Shown here in pieces: positions 26,204 through 35,967 of a stretch of 64,000 bases of DNA (position 1 is the stretch's first letter; each line of letters starts with the position of its first letter). The stretch is from assembly GCF_001902295.1 (NCBI RefSeq), contig NZ_CP018335.1:3534001-3598000 (forward strand), given 5' to 3'. A model generated the notes under the pieces. That model made no database searches and was not told where the DNA came from. It saw nothing but the letters and a program-made list of their open reading frames with translations. This DNA is from Clostridium kluyveri (GTDB lineage Bacteria > Bacillota > Clostridia > Clostridiales > Clostridiaceae). The position numbers and the translations under genes are program-made.

Positions 26204-26569
26204 TTACTCATTAGGAATTACTGTGGCATTTATATTCTTCCCTTTATACTGTGCTCTAAGTTTGTCCATATATTTACTTATTTTTGAATACTTGTCTTTA
26301 TCCTGTATTCCTTTTTTAAGCTTTAAGTTTAACATTATAGTTTCATCATTATGACTTATGTATGCATATTCTAAATCACTATCATTTTTAAATATTTCAT
26401 CTAATATAGCCTTATCTATATTATTCTGCTGTACACCTTTATCCTGCATTATCTTATTAGATGTTTGTATTCTTTTATTAAGGCTATATTTTTCATAACA
26501 ATAATATCCACCAATAGCCACTATCATTACTAGCACTACTGCAGCTATTATTTTTGTCTTTTTCTTCAT
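26204..26569 (-). CDS. Small membrane-anchored protein of unknown function
   Basis: 121 residues; a transmembrane segment at residues 5-24 (KIIAAVVLVMIVAIGGYYCY) then a soluble, charged domain. GGAGGTAAAGCAG precedes the ATG. It lies 55 bases upstream of the related-looking anchored protein at 25570 and is probably cotranscribed with it. No known domain was recognised. Confidence 0.65.
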   Translation of the reverse strand: MKKKTKIIAAVVLVMIVAIGGYYCYEKYSLNKRIQTSNKIMQDKGVQQNNIDKAILDEIFKNDSDLEYAYISHNDETIMLNLKLKKGIQDKDKYSKISKYMDKLRAQYKGKNINATVIPNE

Positions 26570-26694
26570 CTGCTTTACCTCCTATGTTTTTCACATAATT
26601 AAATTATATTATTATCTTCTATACTATTCAATTTATAATTCTTATATTAACTCAGAAAAATAGAACAGTACCCTTTAAAGATAATTGGATTATT

Positions 26695-26768
26695 TTGTTT
26701 TTCAATCCAAATACAACCTGACTATTTTTTTAAAGATTTTGATATGATTTATTTTTGAAATGCATTTA
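26695..26768 (+). repeat. Imperfect direct repeat, copy 1
   Basis: Shares CCTGACTATTTT, GATATGATT and AATGCATTT in the same order and spacing with copy 2 at 27017-27089, offset 322 bases. It may be a leftover of a duplicated 3' flank. Confidence 0.6.
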
Positions 26769-27016
26769 GATAACGGTCATCCATTCGAAATATCTTCATT
26801 ATAAGCTCATTGTTGGATGTAAAGAGAAAATGTTACTAACTACCCTTATGATTGTTAAATAACCATACCTATTATCATAATCCATGTTACCCCTATGTTA
26901 CCTCTAACCCCATAATGATTTCATATTAACTTTACCTTATAATTAAAGAAAAACAATAATGAAAGACCATTAGATAAAATAATGTTCTATCCAATAGTCT
27001 TTTGACATGATTTATT

Positions 27017-27089
27017 CAGTTTTTCAGCCAGAATGTGACCTGACTATTTTGGGAAGGTTTCGATATGATTAATTTTGGGAATGCATTTG
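27017..27089 (+). repeat. Imperfect direct repeat, copy 2
   Basis: Second copy of the 26695-26768 unit, with several substitutions; no coding function seen. Confidence 0.6.
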
Positions 27090-27215
27090 TTTCCGTTCAT
27101 TTATTAAAATTGGAGAAGGAAGGTTTCTCTTCCCCCTCACTTTTTAATGTTTATATTTTTTTACATAAGGCTCTAGTCTCTTAGCGAGAATTTTCTTAGA
27201 GTTGCTACAAAATTA

Positions 27216-30200
27216 CTATTTAGTTACTGATAAACCAAATCCAGAAGCTGTTTGTATTTCATTTCCATTAGCATCAGTGAAAGTAGCATTTCCTAATGTC
27301 TTAATGTTGAATGAACTTATTGAATTTACATCTGCACCTACCCATCCGTCATCTGCAGCTATAGTTATAGTAACAGTCTTAGCAGAGTTATCTATCATTA
27401 CATTTCCTGTGACTCCACCAGAGCCATCTCCACCAAATCCAAGTCCAGAATTATCAGTTGCATATTTTATTGCAGTATCTCCTTCATATAATGTAAGTGC
27501 TTCTAAATTGATTCCTGTTTCTTTTTGGATTGCTTCACTTACATCAAATACAACTTTATCTCCTTCTTGTAGTACTGAACCAGTATTTCCATCACCCTTA
27601 ACGATCTTAACATTTGAGAATGCTGGTGCTGTTGTATCTGATTTTTCTATAATAACTGCTGAAGCTGTTGCATCAAAGTTAAGTCCCCATTTATCAAAAA
27701 TAGCATTATTATTAGTGCCATCTCCATCTCCCTTGATAGTTGTTGTTCCTGGCACTATAGGAGTTGTTACTGTTTTAATTCCTATAGTAACAGTATTTCC
27801 ATCTGATGAAACTTGTGTTCCATCAAGAACTAAACTTCCAGCACTTAGTATTAAGTCATTATCTGGTGCTGCTGTTGCCGCTTGTATATCTTCTGCATCA
27901 ATATTCACTGCCTCACTGAATGTAAGAGTTAATGTATCTCCTGCGTTTAATGCACCACTTCCATTAGCATCATTATAAACTGCTTTAGTTATATATGGCT
28001 TAACTGCATCTGGTTTAGCTATAGTTATACCTCCACCAGCTGCATCAACTTTAACTCCATTAGCTCCTACTATATGTTTCTTTGTAGCATCACCTGTTAT
28101 ATCAAGTGTATCTGTTCCAAGATCGAAGCTAGCTCCTGTTCCTAATGTAATAACTAGTTTTTCTGGTGATGAACCTTGAGCAACTGTAAAGTTACTTCCA
28201 AGATTTCCTGCTGAAAGTTCAAAGTCCTCAACTGTAACATCTCCTGATAGAGATACTGCTCCGTTAAATGTTAGGGTTATTTTATCTCCAGCATTTGCAG
28301 TATAATCAGAGTTTGTATCTGCATAAGATACTCCTGTTAAAGCATAAGCTGTTCCTGTAACAGTTGTATCTAAAGTAAAGTCATTGTCTATATCTGTATC
28401 TGGTCCAGTAATATCAGCTGGTGCTTGATATGGATTTCCATAGATATCTTTTGCTGTTGTTGATACAGCATATTCATATCCATTTACATAGTTTGCACTA
28501 TCCTTATCTATTGTAAGTATTACAGTTTTATTGTCATCATATGAAGCTACTGCTGTTACCGGAACTGTAACTGCAGCATTATCCTTTTTAGCAACAGTAA
28601 ATTTACTTGTAACTAAGTCTGCTGCTGCTAATGATTTATTGAATGTAAGTTTAACTTGATTAGCTGCAACACCTGATTGAGTTGCTCCTGTCATTGTGAC
28701 AGCATCCTGATCTGTATAAGCAATAGCTATTGATACATCAGCGTCAGTTGCTATCTTATTACCTGCTATATCAACAAATCCTGCTTCTGTAGCTCCTGTG
28801 CCAGCTTTTGAAATGTTAAGTGCTAAATTAGATTTATTAACTGCTGATGCTTCTATTGATGTTAATGCTCCGCCTGATAGAGTAAGAACATATTTTTTAT
28901 CTACTGAAGCATCTGTATTAGCTAAAACATCTGGTGATCCATCTTCAAAAGTAACAGTTGCTGCATTCAACTTAAATAATTCTGTTGTTCCTTCATAAAC
29001 AGCAAGCTTTGTTATATCTCCAACTGTAACATCTTCATTTGCAGTAATAACTAATTTGTTTGTTGTAGCATTATATGTTACTCCACTTATTACTGGTGCT
29101 GTCACGTCATCTGTATAATTTAATACTGACGTATAAGTTGCATCTGCTACTGTGTTACCATTTACGTCTTTAGCAAATCCTGCTCCTAACCCTGCTCCTA
29201 ACACTAAAGCTCTTGAAGCTTTTGCTGCTCCTTCAACATTTATTAAGTCTGTAGCATCACTTAAAGTAAATTCTAAAGTAGCACTATTAGCTGTTTGTGT
29301 CAAGATATTTACTGTTGAAGTTGATCCTACTAAAGGTTCTCCATTAAGAGTAATTGCAGTTAAATCTATAGTTGCTATATTTATTGCTTTATCAAATGTT
29401 AAAGTAAGTTTATTTGAAGCTTCATCATAAATTGCTGCTGTTAACTTAGCAGCTGATACTGGTGTTATAGTTGTAGCTGCCATATTATTTGGAGTTAATT
29501 CAGTATCTTTTACAGCACCTTCAGCAAATACTACATCTTTGCTTGCTGCTGTATCATAAGCAGTTTTACTTGATGATGATAATGTTATAGTAAGTTCAGC
29601 TGTTCCTGTTCTTGAAACAGTATCTGCTAACGCAAGAGCTGCTCCACCTACAGTTATCTTAGATTTATCGATTGTTGCACTTATATCTTTATCAAATTTA
29701 ACAACTATTTTTGACGAAGTTGAAGGTGTATATACTGCGCCTAATGCAACTGGGCCTGTTGTTGCTGTAGCACCACTTCCATCAAATATAATTTTTGTTT
29801 CTGCTGATAACTGTTGTCCTTTTATATCCTTTAATCCAGCATTTACTTTAGCAGTTGCTATATAACCACTGTTGAAATTAATCATTGCTGTATTCAAAGT
29901 AACTAAGACACTTTTACCATCGGCTTGTACTTTAGCTAAAGTAGGCACATAATCAGTTACTGAATCATTTACTTTTTCTACATCAAATAAATCTGTAACT
30001 AATGCTCCTTCTAAAGCTACTTTATCAACTTTTTCACTGAAAGTGAATAATACGTGTTTATTATCTACTGCAGTTACACTTGAAACTGTTGGAGCTTCGA
30101 AATCATATCCAAAGTCTGACCCATCTATTGTAGCTGCTTTACCATTAACTTCTAAAGAACCTTCTTTATTAGCTAATGTAGCTATTGTTAAATCATAAGA

Positions 30201-30671
30201 TTTAGTTGTATTTGGAGTCTTAGTTACTGCTGATACAGCTACTGCCACTCCATCTACTTTAACTGTAAAGTCTCCTGTTGTTAGATCTGTTGTTGGAGCT
30301 GTTTCCAATTCAACTCTTACAGTTGTAGCATTAATAGCACTTACTGAATCAACTTTAACTGTTGTTGTTTCGCCTGCCTCAAAGGCTGGTGTAACAGTAT
30401 CCTCAACTTGACTTAAAATTGAATCTAAATCACCTTCTGGATTTGCCGAATAAATTTCATTTACATCATCAAGAGCATATACATTGCCGTTATATTCATA
30501 ACCATATTGAGATGAATGTAATCCAGCATCTAATTGATTCCTTAAGCTCATAAGATCACTTAGTGTATATTTTACAGTTCTAGTTGCTAAATCATATACT
30601 TCGCCATCCGCTGCTGAAACTGGAATACTACCTAACAAAGTAGCAACAGCCGTTGCAGATAAAACAGCCAA
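27216..30671 (-). CDS. Large secreted S-layer-like protein with SbsA Ig-like repeats
   Basis: About 1151 residues. The N-terminus AVLSATAVATLLGSIPVSAA is a signal peptide cleaved before ADGEVYDL. Residues about 25-100 form a small domain (GEVYDLATRTVKYTLSDL, GLHSSQYGYEYNGNVYALDD) shared with the next upstream gene. The remainder is a chain of Ig-like SbsA-type repeats (for example NAGDTLTLTFSEAVN), rich in T, A, D and poor in C. No start ATG is available: the frame opens after a TGA close upstream and the first usual start is TTG 30671, with GAGG 18-22 bases before it. A few residues upstream (KIKY) would make a better signal peptide. The gene begins 12 bases after its neighbour's stop. Confidence 0.85.
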   Translation of the reverse strand: MAVLSATAVATLLGSIPVSAADGEVYDLATRTVKYTLSDLMSLRNQLDAGLHSSQYGYEYNGNVYALDDVNEIYSANPEGDLDSILSQVEDTVTPAFEAGETTTVKVDSVSAINATTVRVELETAPTTDLTTGDFTVKVDGVAVAVSAVTKTPNTTKSYDLTIATLANKEGSLEVNGKAATIDGSDFGYDFEAPTVSSVTAVDNKHVLFTFSEKVDKVALEGALVTDLFDVEKVNDSVTDYVPTLAKVQADGKSVLVTLNTAMINFNSGYIATAKVNAGLKDIKGQQLSAETKIIFDGSGATATTGPVALGAVYTPSTSSKIVVKFDKDISATIDKSKITVGGAALALADTVSRTGTAELTITLSSSSKTAYDTAASKDVVFAEGAVKDTELTPNNMAATTITPVSAAKLTAAIYDEASNKLTLTFDKAINIATIDLTAITLNGEPLVGSTSTVNILTQTANSATLEFTLSDATDLINVEGAAKASRALVLGAGLGAGFAKDVNGNTVADATYTSVLNYTDDVTAPVISGVTYNATTNKLVITANEDVTVGDITKLAVYEGTTELFKLNAATVTFEDGSPDVLANTDASVDKKYVLTLSGGALTSIEASAVNKSNLALNISKAGTGATEAGFVDIAGNKIATDADVSIAIAYTDQDAVTMTGATQSGVAANQVKLTFNKSLAAADLVTSKFTVAKKDNAAVTVPVTAVASYDDNKTVILTIDKDSANYVNGYEYAVSTTAKDIYGNPYQAPADITGPDTDIDNDFTLDTTVTGTAYALTGVSYADTNSDYTANAGDKITLTFNGAVSLSGDVTVEDFELSAGNLGSNFTVAQGSSPEKLVITLGTGASFDLGTDTLDITGDATKKHIVGANGVKVDAAGGGITIAKPDAVKPYITKAVYNDANGSGALNAGDTLTLTFSEAVNIDAEDIQAATAAPDNDLILSAGSLVLDGTQVSSDGNTVTIGIKTVTTPIVPGTTTIKGDGDGTNNNAIFDKWGLNFDATASAVIIEKSDTTAPAFSNVKIVKGDGNTGSVLQEGDKVVFDVSEAIQKETGINLEALTLYEGDTAIKYATDNSGLGFGGDGSGGVTGNVMIDNSAKTVTITIAADDGWVGADVNSISSFNIKTLGNATFTDANGNEIQTASGFGLSVTK

Positions 30672-30682
30672 ATATTTAATCT

Positions 30683-31324
30683 TTAATATATATCCTCTAC
30701 ATCAAAATCTGTTAAGTCCATTGCTTTGAAATTTCCATCACTTCCTAATTCTATCTTATAACTCTTTGAAGAGCTATTGATTAAAACTTCTCCTAGGTTG
30801 TCCTTAGCTGTACCCTTTTCAAACGTTATCTTAATTTTATCATTTTCAATTGAATACCTATCATCTAACTGAAGCTGCACTCCATCTACTGTCACTCCTG
30901 TAACCTTTTCCGAATCTGATACTTCTACATATAAATTTGATGAAAACGTTTCGTCCACATACTCAATACTTTTAATAAAAAAGCTATTAGGTGTAAAAGC
31001 AGGTTTACAATCAGATTTAACTTTCCCAAAAATCACAGATAAATTTTTATTACCTGACTTTCTTTCAGTAACATATACTTTGTTCACATCATTAAGACTA
31101 TAAACATGACCATCATATTCATATCCATAATTAGATGAATGTAATCCAACATACATTTGAATTTTTAAACTTGTTAAGTCCTCCAGGGTATACTTCATAC
31201 TTTGAGTAGTCAAATCATAAACTTCGCCATTAGCTGCATATACCAAAGCATTTCCACTTAAACTTAGCACAATGACAGATAAAAATACCGACAATAGTTT
31301 ATTCTTTATGATAACCCCTCCCAT
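30683..31324 (-). CDS. Secreted protein sharing both ends with neighbouring surface proteins
   Basis: 213 residues from ATG 31324; a signal peptide (NKLLSVFLSVIVLSLSGNAL) is followed by an N-terminal domain (GEVYDLTTQSMKYTLEDL, GLHSSNYGYEYDGHVYSLND) homologous to the giant protein downstream. The C-terminus (ETFSSNLYVEVSD, LDDRYSIENDKIKITFEKGT) is homologous to the ends of the proteins at 25570 and 31397. The start is uncertain: GGAGGGG lies just after this ATG and would suit an ATC/ATA codon inside the frame. No other domain is present, so it looks like a minimal adaptor made of two shared modules. Confidence 0.75.
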   Translation of the reverse strand: MGGVIIKNKLLSVFLSVIVLSLSGNALVYAANGEVYDLTTQSMKYTLEDLTSLKIQMYVGLHSSNYGYEYDGHVYSLNDVNKVYVTERKSGNKNLSVIFGKVKSDCKPAFTPNSFFIKSIEYVDETFSSNLYVEVSDSEKVTGVTVDGVQLQLDDRYSIENDKIKITFEKGTAKDNLGEVLINSSSKSYKIELGSDGNFKAMDLTDFDVEDIY

Positions 31325-31335
31325 AAACTTAATAC

Positions 31336-31367
31336 TTAGTTCCCCTTGACCAAGCAAAGGGAACTAA
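31336..31367 (-). terminator. Hairpin between the CWB2/S-layer gene and the adaptor gene
   Basis: TTAGTTCCC and GGGAACTAA form a perfect 9-bp stem with a 14-base loop, 30 bases after the stop of the 31397 gene. No U tract follows, so it may be partial, letting some transcription continue into the two downstream surface genes. Confidence 0.6.
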
Positions 31368-31396
31368 ATATAGAATTTATAAATGTAAAAACTTTA

Positions 31397-34300
31397 CTAT
31401 TGTATTATATCAGCATCAAGTATATGATCTCCATCTGCAGTCTTTATAACAACTGTTCCAATTGCACTTTTCGCTGTACCTTGAGGAAATGTTATTTTTA
31501 CCTTTCCATCTTCTATTGCATATCTCTCATCTAATACTAAAGCGGTACCATTAACTGTTACACCAGTAACTTTTGAAGCATCTGTCACTGTTACATATAA
31601 ATTACTTGACAGTAATTCCTCTGAATATTCTGCTCCAGTAATAAATGCATCTGTCTCTCCTGTCACAGTAATTGTAAGTTCTCCTGAAGTGTTTCCTGCT
31701 GCATCTGTAGCTGTTACTTTAAACGTTCCTGCTGCAGTTGGAGTATAACCAGTTCCACTTATTGCAGTTCCATTTACTTTATAAGTAAGAGCATTTGAAG
31801 CAGTTACATTATCATTAAAATATTGAGTTAAATCAATTGCAGTACCTACTACTCCTGTTGCTGTTGTTTCAGTAAGTGTTGGAGCTGTCGTATCATTATT
31901 ATCATCAACAGCACCTATATCTATAGTTACAGCATCATCTGCAACATCATCATCATCCGGAACATAGTGAGCATATTCACCATCTCTGTCTTTTTCAGTA
32001 GTAATCTCTGTAGCTTTATTTTTGTCAACTGATATCTTAACTGTTGAATTATTCTTAAATTGTTTTATACTATCTGAATCTGTAAATTTAAAGACTACAG
32101 TTTTAGGATCATTTGCAGAAATATCAACATCATCTGCATCTATAGTTTTTCCTCCAACTTTGAAAGTAAAATCATCTGGATTAACACTAGTCTTGTAAAT
32201 TGGAGTATCAAATACTATATTAACAAGTGCTTCAGTATTATTTACTGTTGCAGTCCATGCATCTTCTGGTTCTGAAACAAGTCTAGGTCCTGCCTGATAG
32301 GAATATGGAGTTATGGTTCCTGCTATTGCATTTCCCTCAGAATCTACTTCTACAGCTATAGGTTTACCCGACACATCAGTTGTAGATTCGGCTGTTTTAC
32401 CATCGTTGGTTCTTATAGTTAATTTAGCATTAACTCCGCCCGCTTTAACAGCTTGAATACTTTCATCTGTATTATATATCAAAATTAATAATTCGCCATC
32501 CCTAGTTTGTGTGTCTGGTTTCACACCATTAAGGGCAAAATCACTAGCATTAAACTCATCTATAGATTTTGTGCATTTAAAGCTAACTCTTAATTCATCC
32601 TTATCATCTTCATCATAGTAAACTTTAACTGAATTAGCTTTCACTGCTGTCACATCTGTTGCTTCTTCTATAGCTTTAGCTATAGATATTTCTAGTGCAT
32701 TTCCCTCTGTATCTTCTACTCCTGTTAAGACATCTATTTCTATAACATCATTGTCTCCATAGCCATCATCTTCGTCTGCACCTGTTCTTACTGTATAATT
32801 TGATGGAAATTCAATTATTGCACTCTTATTATCAGAACTTGCTTCAATTTCAGTATCACTTGGAAGTGCCTTTAAATCTCCGTTACCATTTCTGTATTTG
32901 TAGTTTGAAAGTTCCTGAATAGAGCTTGCATCCATTTCCTTGCTGAATTGAACAACAACTTTTTGATCACTAGCTCCTTTTGTTACAGAATCTACTTTAG
33001 GTACTATATCTTCTGCTCCATCAATTGTTTCAGTATATTCATCCATTTCATTTTCACTGGATGTCATATCTGTTATATTTTTAATTGTTATTGTATAACT
33101 GGATTCAGTTAAATCATCTTCAAAATTTATATCAACTACATCAGTTGAATCATCCTCGTCAGGGTCTCCTGATTTTCCTGGAATGGTTATATCCTCTATA
33201 GTTTCGCTTATGTCTGTTCCGCTGCTATCTTTTATTTTGTAATTTGATGTATCTGTTGCTTCTACTGCATTTACATCTTTACTGAATCTAACCCTTATGG
33301 TATCATCATCAAGTACATAAACAGAACTTACTGTTGGCTTAGTATCATCTTCTTCTAAATCAAAAGATTCATAAGTGTCCTCTGCCACATTATTACCATA
33401 AGCATCTTTTACATTATCATCAACATATAATGTATTTGAATTCTTGTTAAGTAATCCTGATACTCCAGTTATTTTAACCTGACTGTCATCTTCCTTAAGC
33501 TCAATCTTTGCATTAGATTCATCACTAACAAGATCACCATTTATTTTATAATTTGCTAATTTTGTAGCAGTTTTTTCATCCATTGGTCTGTCAAAATTAA
33601 CATACACTTTTCCACTATCTTCTGCTTTTATACTAACTATTTCAGGTTCTCCAGTCACTTCATCTACATTAAAATCTTCAGTAGATTCTTTAAATGGGAA
33701 TCCAGCAGCATCTGACAACAATCCAGTTTCACTTCCTGACTTGTCATCTCCATCTGATATTTTTAAAGTTCTGTTTCCTGCTTCAAGTTCTGAACTAAAA
33801 TAGAACTCAACTTCATCAGACCATATCTCTCCATTATTTCCTATAACAGGATCCTTGATCTCTGAATTACTTTCATCTAGTCCCATACTGCTTATATTTT
33901 GTCCATCTATTTTAAACTTGCTCTTTAAGGAACTTATAGTTTTTAAATTAAGCGGCTCTGAGAATTTAACAGTTATCTTACTGTTACCTCTTACCTTTAC
34001 TGATTCAATTGTAGGTGTAGTAGTATCACTGAAAGTTACAGATTGAGTAAACTCAGAAATACTTTTAGATTTATCTGCTGAAAGTATACCTTTTTTAACT
34101 GTTATATCTACATCATCAGATTGTTTTCTTGGTTTAGCAAGAGTTATAAGTACAGTTTTATTATCATCCTGAAGTACAGCTTTTGCTTCTCTGTCTCCAT
34201 CACCATTTTCATCGTAAGTATCTCCCTGCTCTACCAATGCTGTTCCGTCAACTTTATAGCTGCCTACTTCTTCTGCTGTATCCTCGTCAACTTCATCGCT

Positions 34301-35398
34301 AAATACAACTTTAATTTGATTCAAATTAACAGCACTAATTGAACTAACTTCTGCATCATTGTCAGGATTATCTGGATTAACAGCATCATTAATTGCCTTA
34401 ACTATACTATCTGAAACAACCCCAGTTCCACCTATTACATTTAAATCAGTACTAGTTGTAGCATTATCTTTTATATAATCTACAGCATTATCTGTTGCAT
34501 CTGATTCATCTTTGTCAACTAATACAAGCGGTGCAGTATATTTTCCCGCTAATGCTGATGCAACTAAAGCATCTGCATATAGGTTATCTGGTGTAGCAGC
34601 ACTTGCATTTGCCACATATAATTTATCATTTTTCAAGCTATCTTTAAATTCTTTTAATACATTTATATTGGTTGCAAATCTATCTGTTCCTCCATCTACT
34701 CTGGTACTAGCACCAAGAGCACTGTAGATGGTATCATTTATAACATTTTTAGTTCCAACCACTGTAACCTTTGATCCCTTGTCTTTTACAAAATCAATAA
34801 CTGATTGAATTGAACTTTGATTATTGTTTGCAAGTAATAATATCTGTCCTTTTGCTGCTGCTACCGGTGCTACTGATAGTGCATCTGAGAATCCTTCTCC
34901 TCCAACTACCAATACCTCACTGGCACTAACACCTAATTCAACTAACTTTTCAGCTACTGCTACGTTAGTTTCATATCTGTTGGCTCCACCAAGCTCTACC
35001 AGATTATAATCGGTTTTCAAGTTATTCCTTATGCTCTGTGAAATTGATGCATTTCCGCCGATAACATATATGTTCTTTGGCTTTAATTGTTCTATTGCAC
35101 TTTCTGCATCTGAACTAAGTGTGTCTGGTGTAGTTAAAAGTATTGGTGCATCCAATTTTTTAGCCAATGCAGAAGCACTTACTGAATCTGCATATCCTTC
35201 TCCTGATACTAATACTACATTATCAGTAGTTGTCCAGTTTGACTTAGCCACCTGGGCAGCTGTTGCATATCTGTCAGCACCACTTGTCCTTGTTACTTCT
35301 CCTGCTGCTGCTTTAACCGGACCAGCTGATAAAGCTGTAGTTAAAACTAAAGACATAAGTGCAGCACTTGCAAGTGCCTTCGTACCTTTTTTACTCAT
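31397..35398 (-). CDS. Giant cell-surface protein: three CWB2 repeats, Ig-like repeats, new C-terminal domain
   Basis: 1333 residues. Signal peptide (residues 1-30, MSKKGTKALASAALMSLV). Residues about 35-340 hold three cell-wall-binding type 2 (PF04122) repeats with motifs GADRYATAAQVAKSN, NRYETNVAVAEKLVE and DRFATNINVLKEFKD; these bind secondary wall polymer in Clostridium S-layer proteins. Residues about 350-1230 are acidic Ig-like (SbsA) repeats. The last 80 residues (AEYSEELLSSNLYVTVTD, LDERYAIEDGKVKITFPQGT) are shared with two neighbours. It is a likely main S-layer or surface adhesin protein. GAGGAGGG precedes the ATG and a strong promoter lies about 170 bases upstream. Confidence 0.9.
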   Translation of the reverse strand: MSKKGTKALASAALMSLVLTTALSAGPVKAAAGEVTRTSGADRYATAAQVAKSNWTTTDNVVLVSGEGYADSVSASALAKKLDAPILLTTPDTLSSDAESAIEQLKPKNIYVIGGNASISQSIRNNLKTDYNLVELGGANRYETNVAVAEKLVELGVSASEVLVVGGEGFSDALSVAPVAAAKGQILLLANNNQSSIQSVIDFVKDKGSKVTVVGTKNVINDTIYSALGASTRVDGGTDRFATNINVLKEFKDSLKNDKLYVANASAATPDNLYADALVASALAGKYTAPLVLVDKDESDATDNAVDYIKDNATTSTDLNVIGGTGVVSDSIVKAINDAVNPDNPDNDAEVSSISAVNLNQIKVVFSDEVDEDTAEEVGSYKVDGTALVEQGDTYDENGDGDREAKAVLQDDNKTVLITLAKPRKQSDDVDITVKKGILSADKSKSISEFTQSVTFSDTTTPTIESVKVRGNSKITVKFSEPLNLKTISSLKSKFKIDGQNISSMGLDESNSEIKDPVIGNNGEIWSDEVEFYFSSELEAGNRTLKISDGDDKSGSETGLLSDAAGFPFKESTEDFNVDEVTGEPEIVSIKAEDSGKVYVNFDRPMDEKTATKLANYKINGDLVSDESNAKIELKEDDSQVKITGVSGLLNKNSNTLYVDDNVKDAYGNNVAEDTYESFDLEEDDTKPTVSSVYVLDDDTIRVRFSKDVNAVEATDTSNYKIKDSSGTDISETIEDITIPGKSGDPDEDDSTDVVDINFEDDLTESSYTITIKNITDMTSSENEMDEYTETIDGAEDIVPKVDSVTKGASDQKVVVQFSKEMDASSIQELSNYKYRNGNGDLKALPSDTEIEASSDNKSAIIEFPSNYTVRTGADEDDGYGDNDVIEIDVLTGVEDTEGNALEISIAKAIEEATDVTAVKANSVKVYYDEDDKDELRVSFKCTKSIDEFNASDFALNGVKPDTQTRDGELLILIYNTDESIQAVKAGGVNAKLTIRTNDGKTAESTTDVSGKPIAVEVDSEGNAIAGTITPYSYQAGPRLVSEPEDAWTATVNNTEALVNIVFDTPIYKTSVNPDDFTFKVGGKTIDADDVDISANDPKTVVFKFTDSDSIKQFKNNSTVKISVDKNKATEITTEKDRDGEYAHYVPDDDDVADDAVTIDIGAVDDNNDTTAPTLTETTATGVVGTAIDLTQYFNDNVTASNALTYKVNGTAISGTGYTPTAAGTFKVTATDAAGNTSGELTITVTGETDAFITGAEYSEELLSSNLYVTVTDASKVTGVTVNGTALVLDERYAIEDGKVKITFPQGTAKSAIGTVVIKTADGDHILDADIIQ

Positions 35399-35967
35399 AT
35401 TGTAATACCCTCCTCGATTAAGTGAATTTTAATTAAAATTCTTTATCTTTATTTAATAAAAGATTATTAAATATATATAATATATATTTTTATAATATAT
35501 ACTTTCTTAAAATGTATGTCCAAGTACTATAAGTATATACACATACCTATGTAAAATTTTAAATTTATATACTTAATACTTATACTGCTTGGTCAACATT
35601 TATGAAACAAAAATCATTATACCATGTAATTAATAATGTATGCTACCAATTACATGCAATTTTAAGCTGATTTTTATAAAAATTTAATGTTTTTACGCTA
35701 TTTCTAACAATTCATTCCTTATTATAGCATAATAAATCCATAATTTCTACAGTTTATATACTATGATAAATAATTTATTAATTAGAATTTGTAATCTACA
35801 ATCCAATTATACAACAACATTTCTAATTTTTCCATACCTTAATTAATAGTAATTTAAGGCCCTATAAGAAATATATTCCTAAATATACTGCCTAAAAATA
35901 AAAGGCATAATTTAATTATACTTGGATTAATGATATATTATTCTACATAATGTGTAAAAATCCTCTT
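35399..35967. other. Intergenic region and leader of the giant surface gene
   Basis: 569 bases, AT-rich. It contains a good promoter for the leftward gene (35568-35596), giving an untranslated leader of about 160 bases, as is common for S-layer genes. The rest shows no gene; no clear terminator for the 35968 gene was found in it. Confidence 0.6.
35568..35596 (-). promoter_or_regulatory. Sigma-70-type promoter of the giant surface gene
   Basis: On the minus strand TTGACC (35596-35591) and AGTATA (35573-35568) are separated by exactly 17 bases. This is close to consensus in a region of otherwise poor boxes. Confidence 0.6.

Larger units (their letters stand above)
26570..27215. other. Intergenic region with an imperfect direct repeat
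   Basis: 646 bases with no gene. Two roughly 75-base related segments lie at about 26695-26768 and 27017-27089. The region must also hold the promoter of the 26569-24653 genes and the 3' end of the S-layer-like gene. No convincing terminator was found. Confidence 0.55.

Noticed and set aside
27202..27978. Long plus-strand open frame of 258 codons
   Set aside because: It is antisense to the S-layer-like gene and follows from its repetitive, stop-poor codons; no start site or family match.
30660..30700. Programmed -1 frameshift joining the two surface genes
   Set aside because: No classical slippery heptamer is present before the upstream stop, and both proteins have their own signal peptide and the same N-terminal module, so they are paralogs rather than one split gene.
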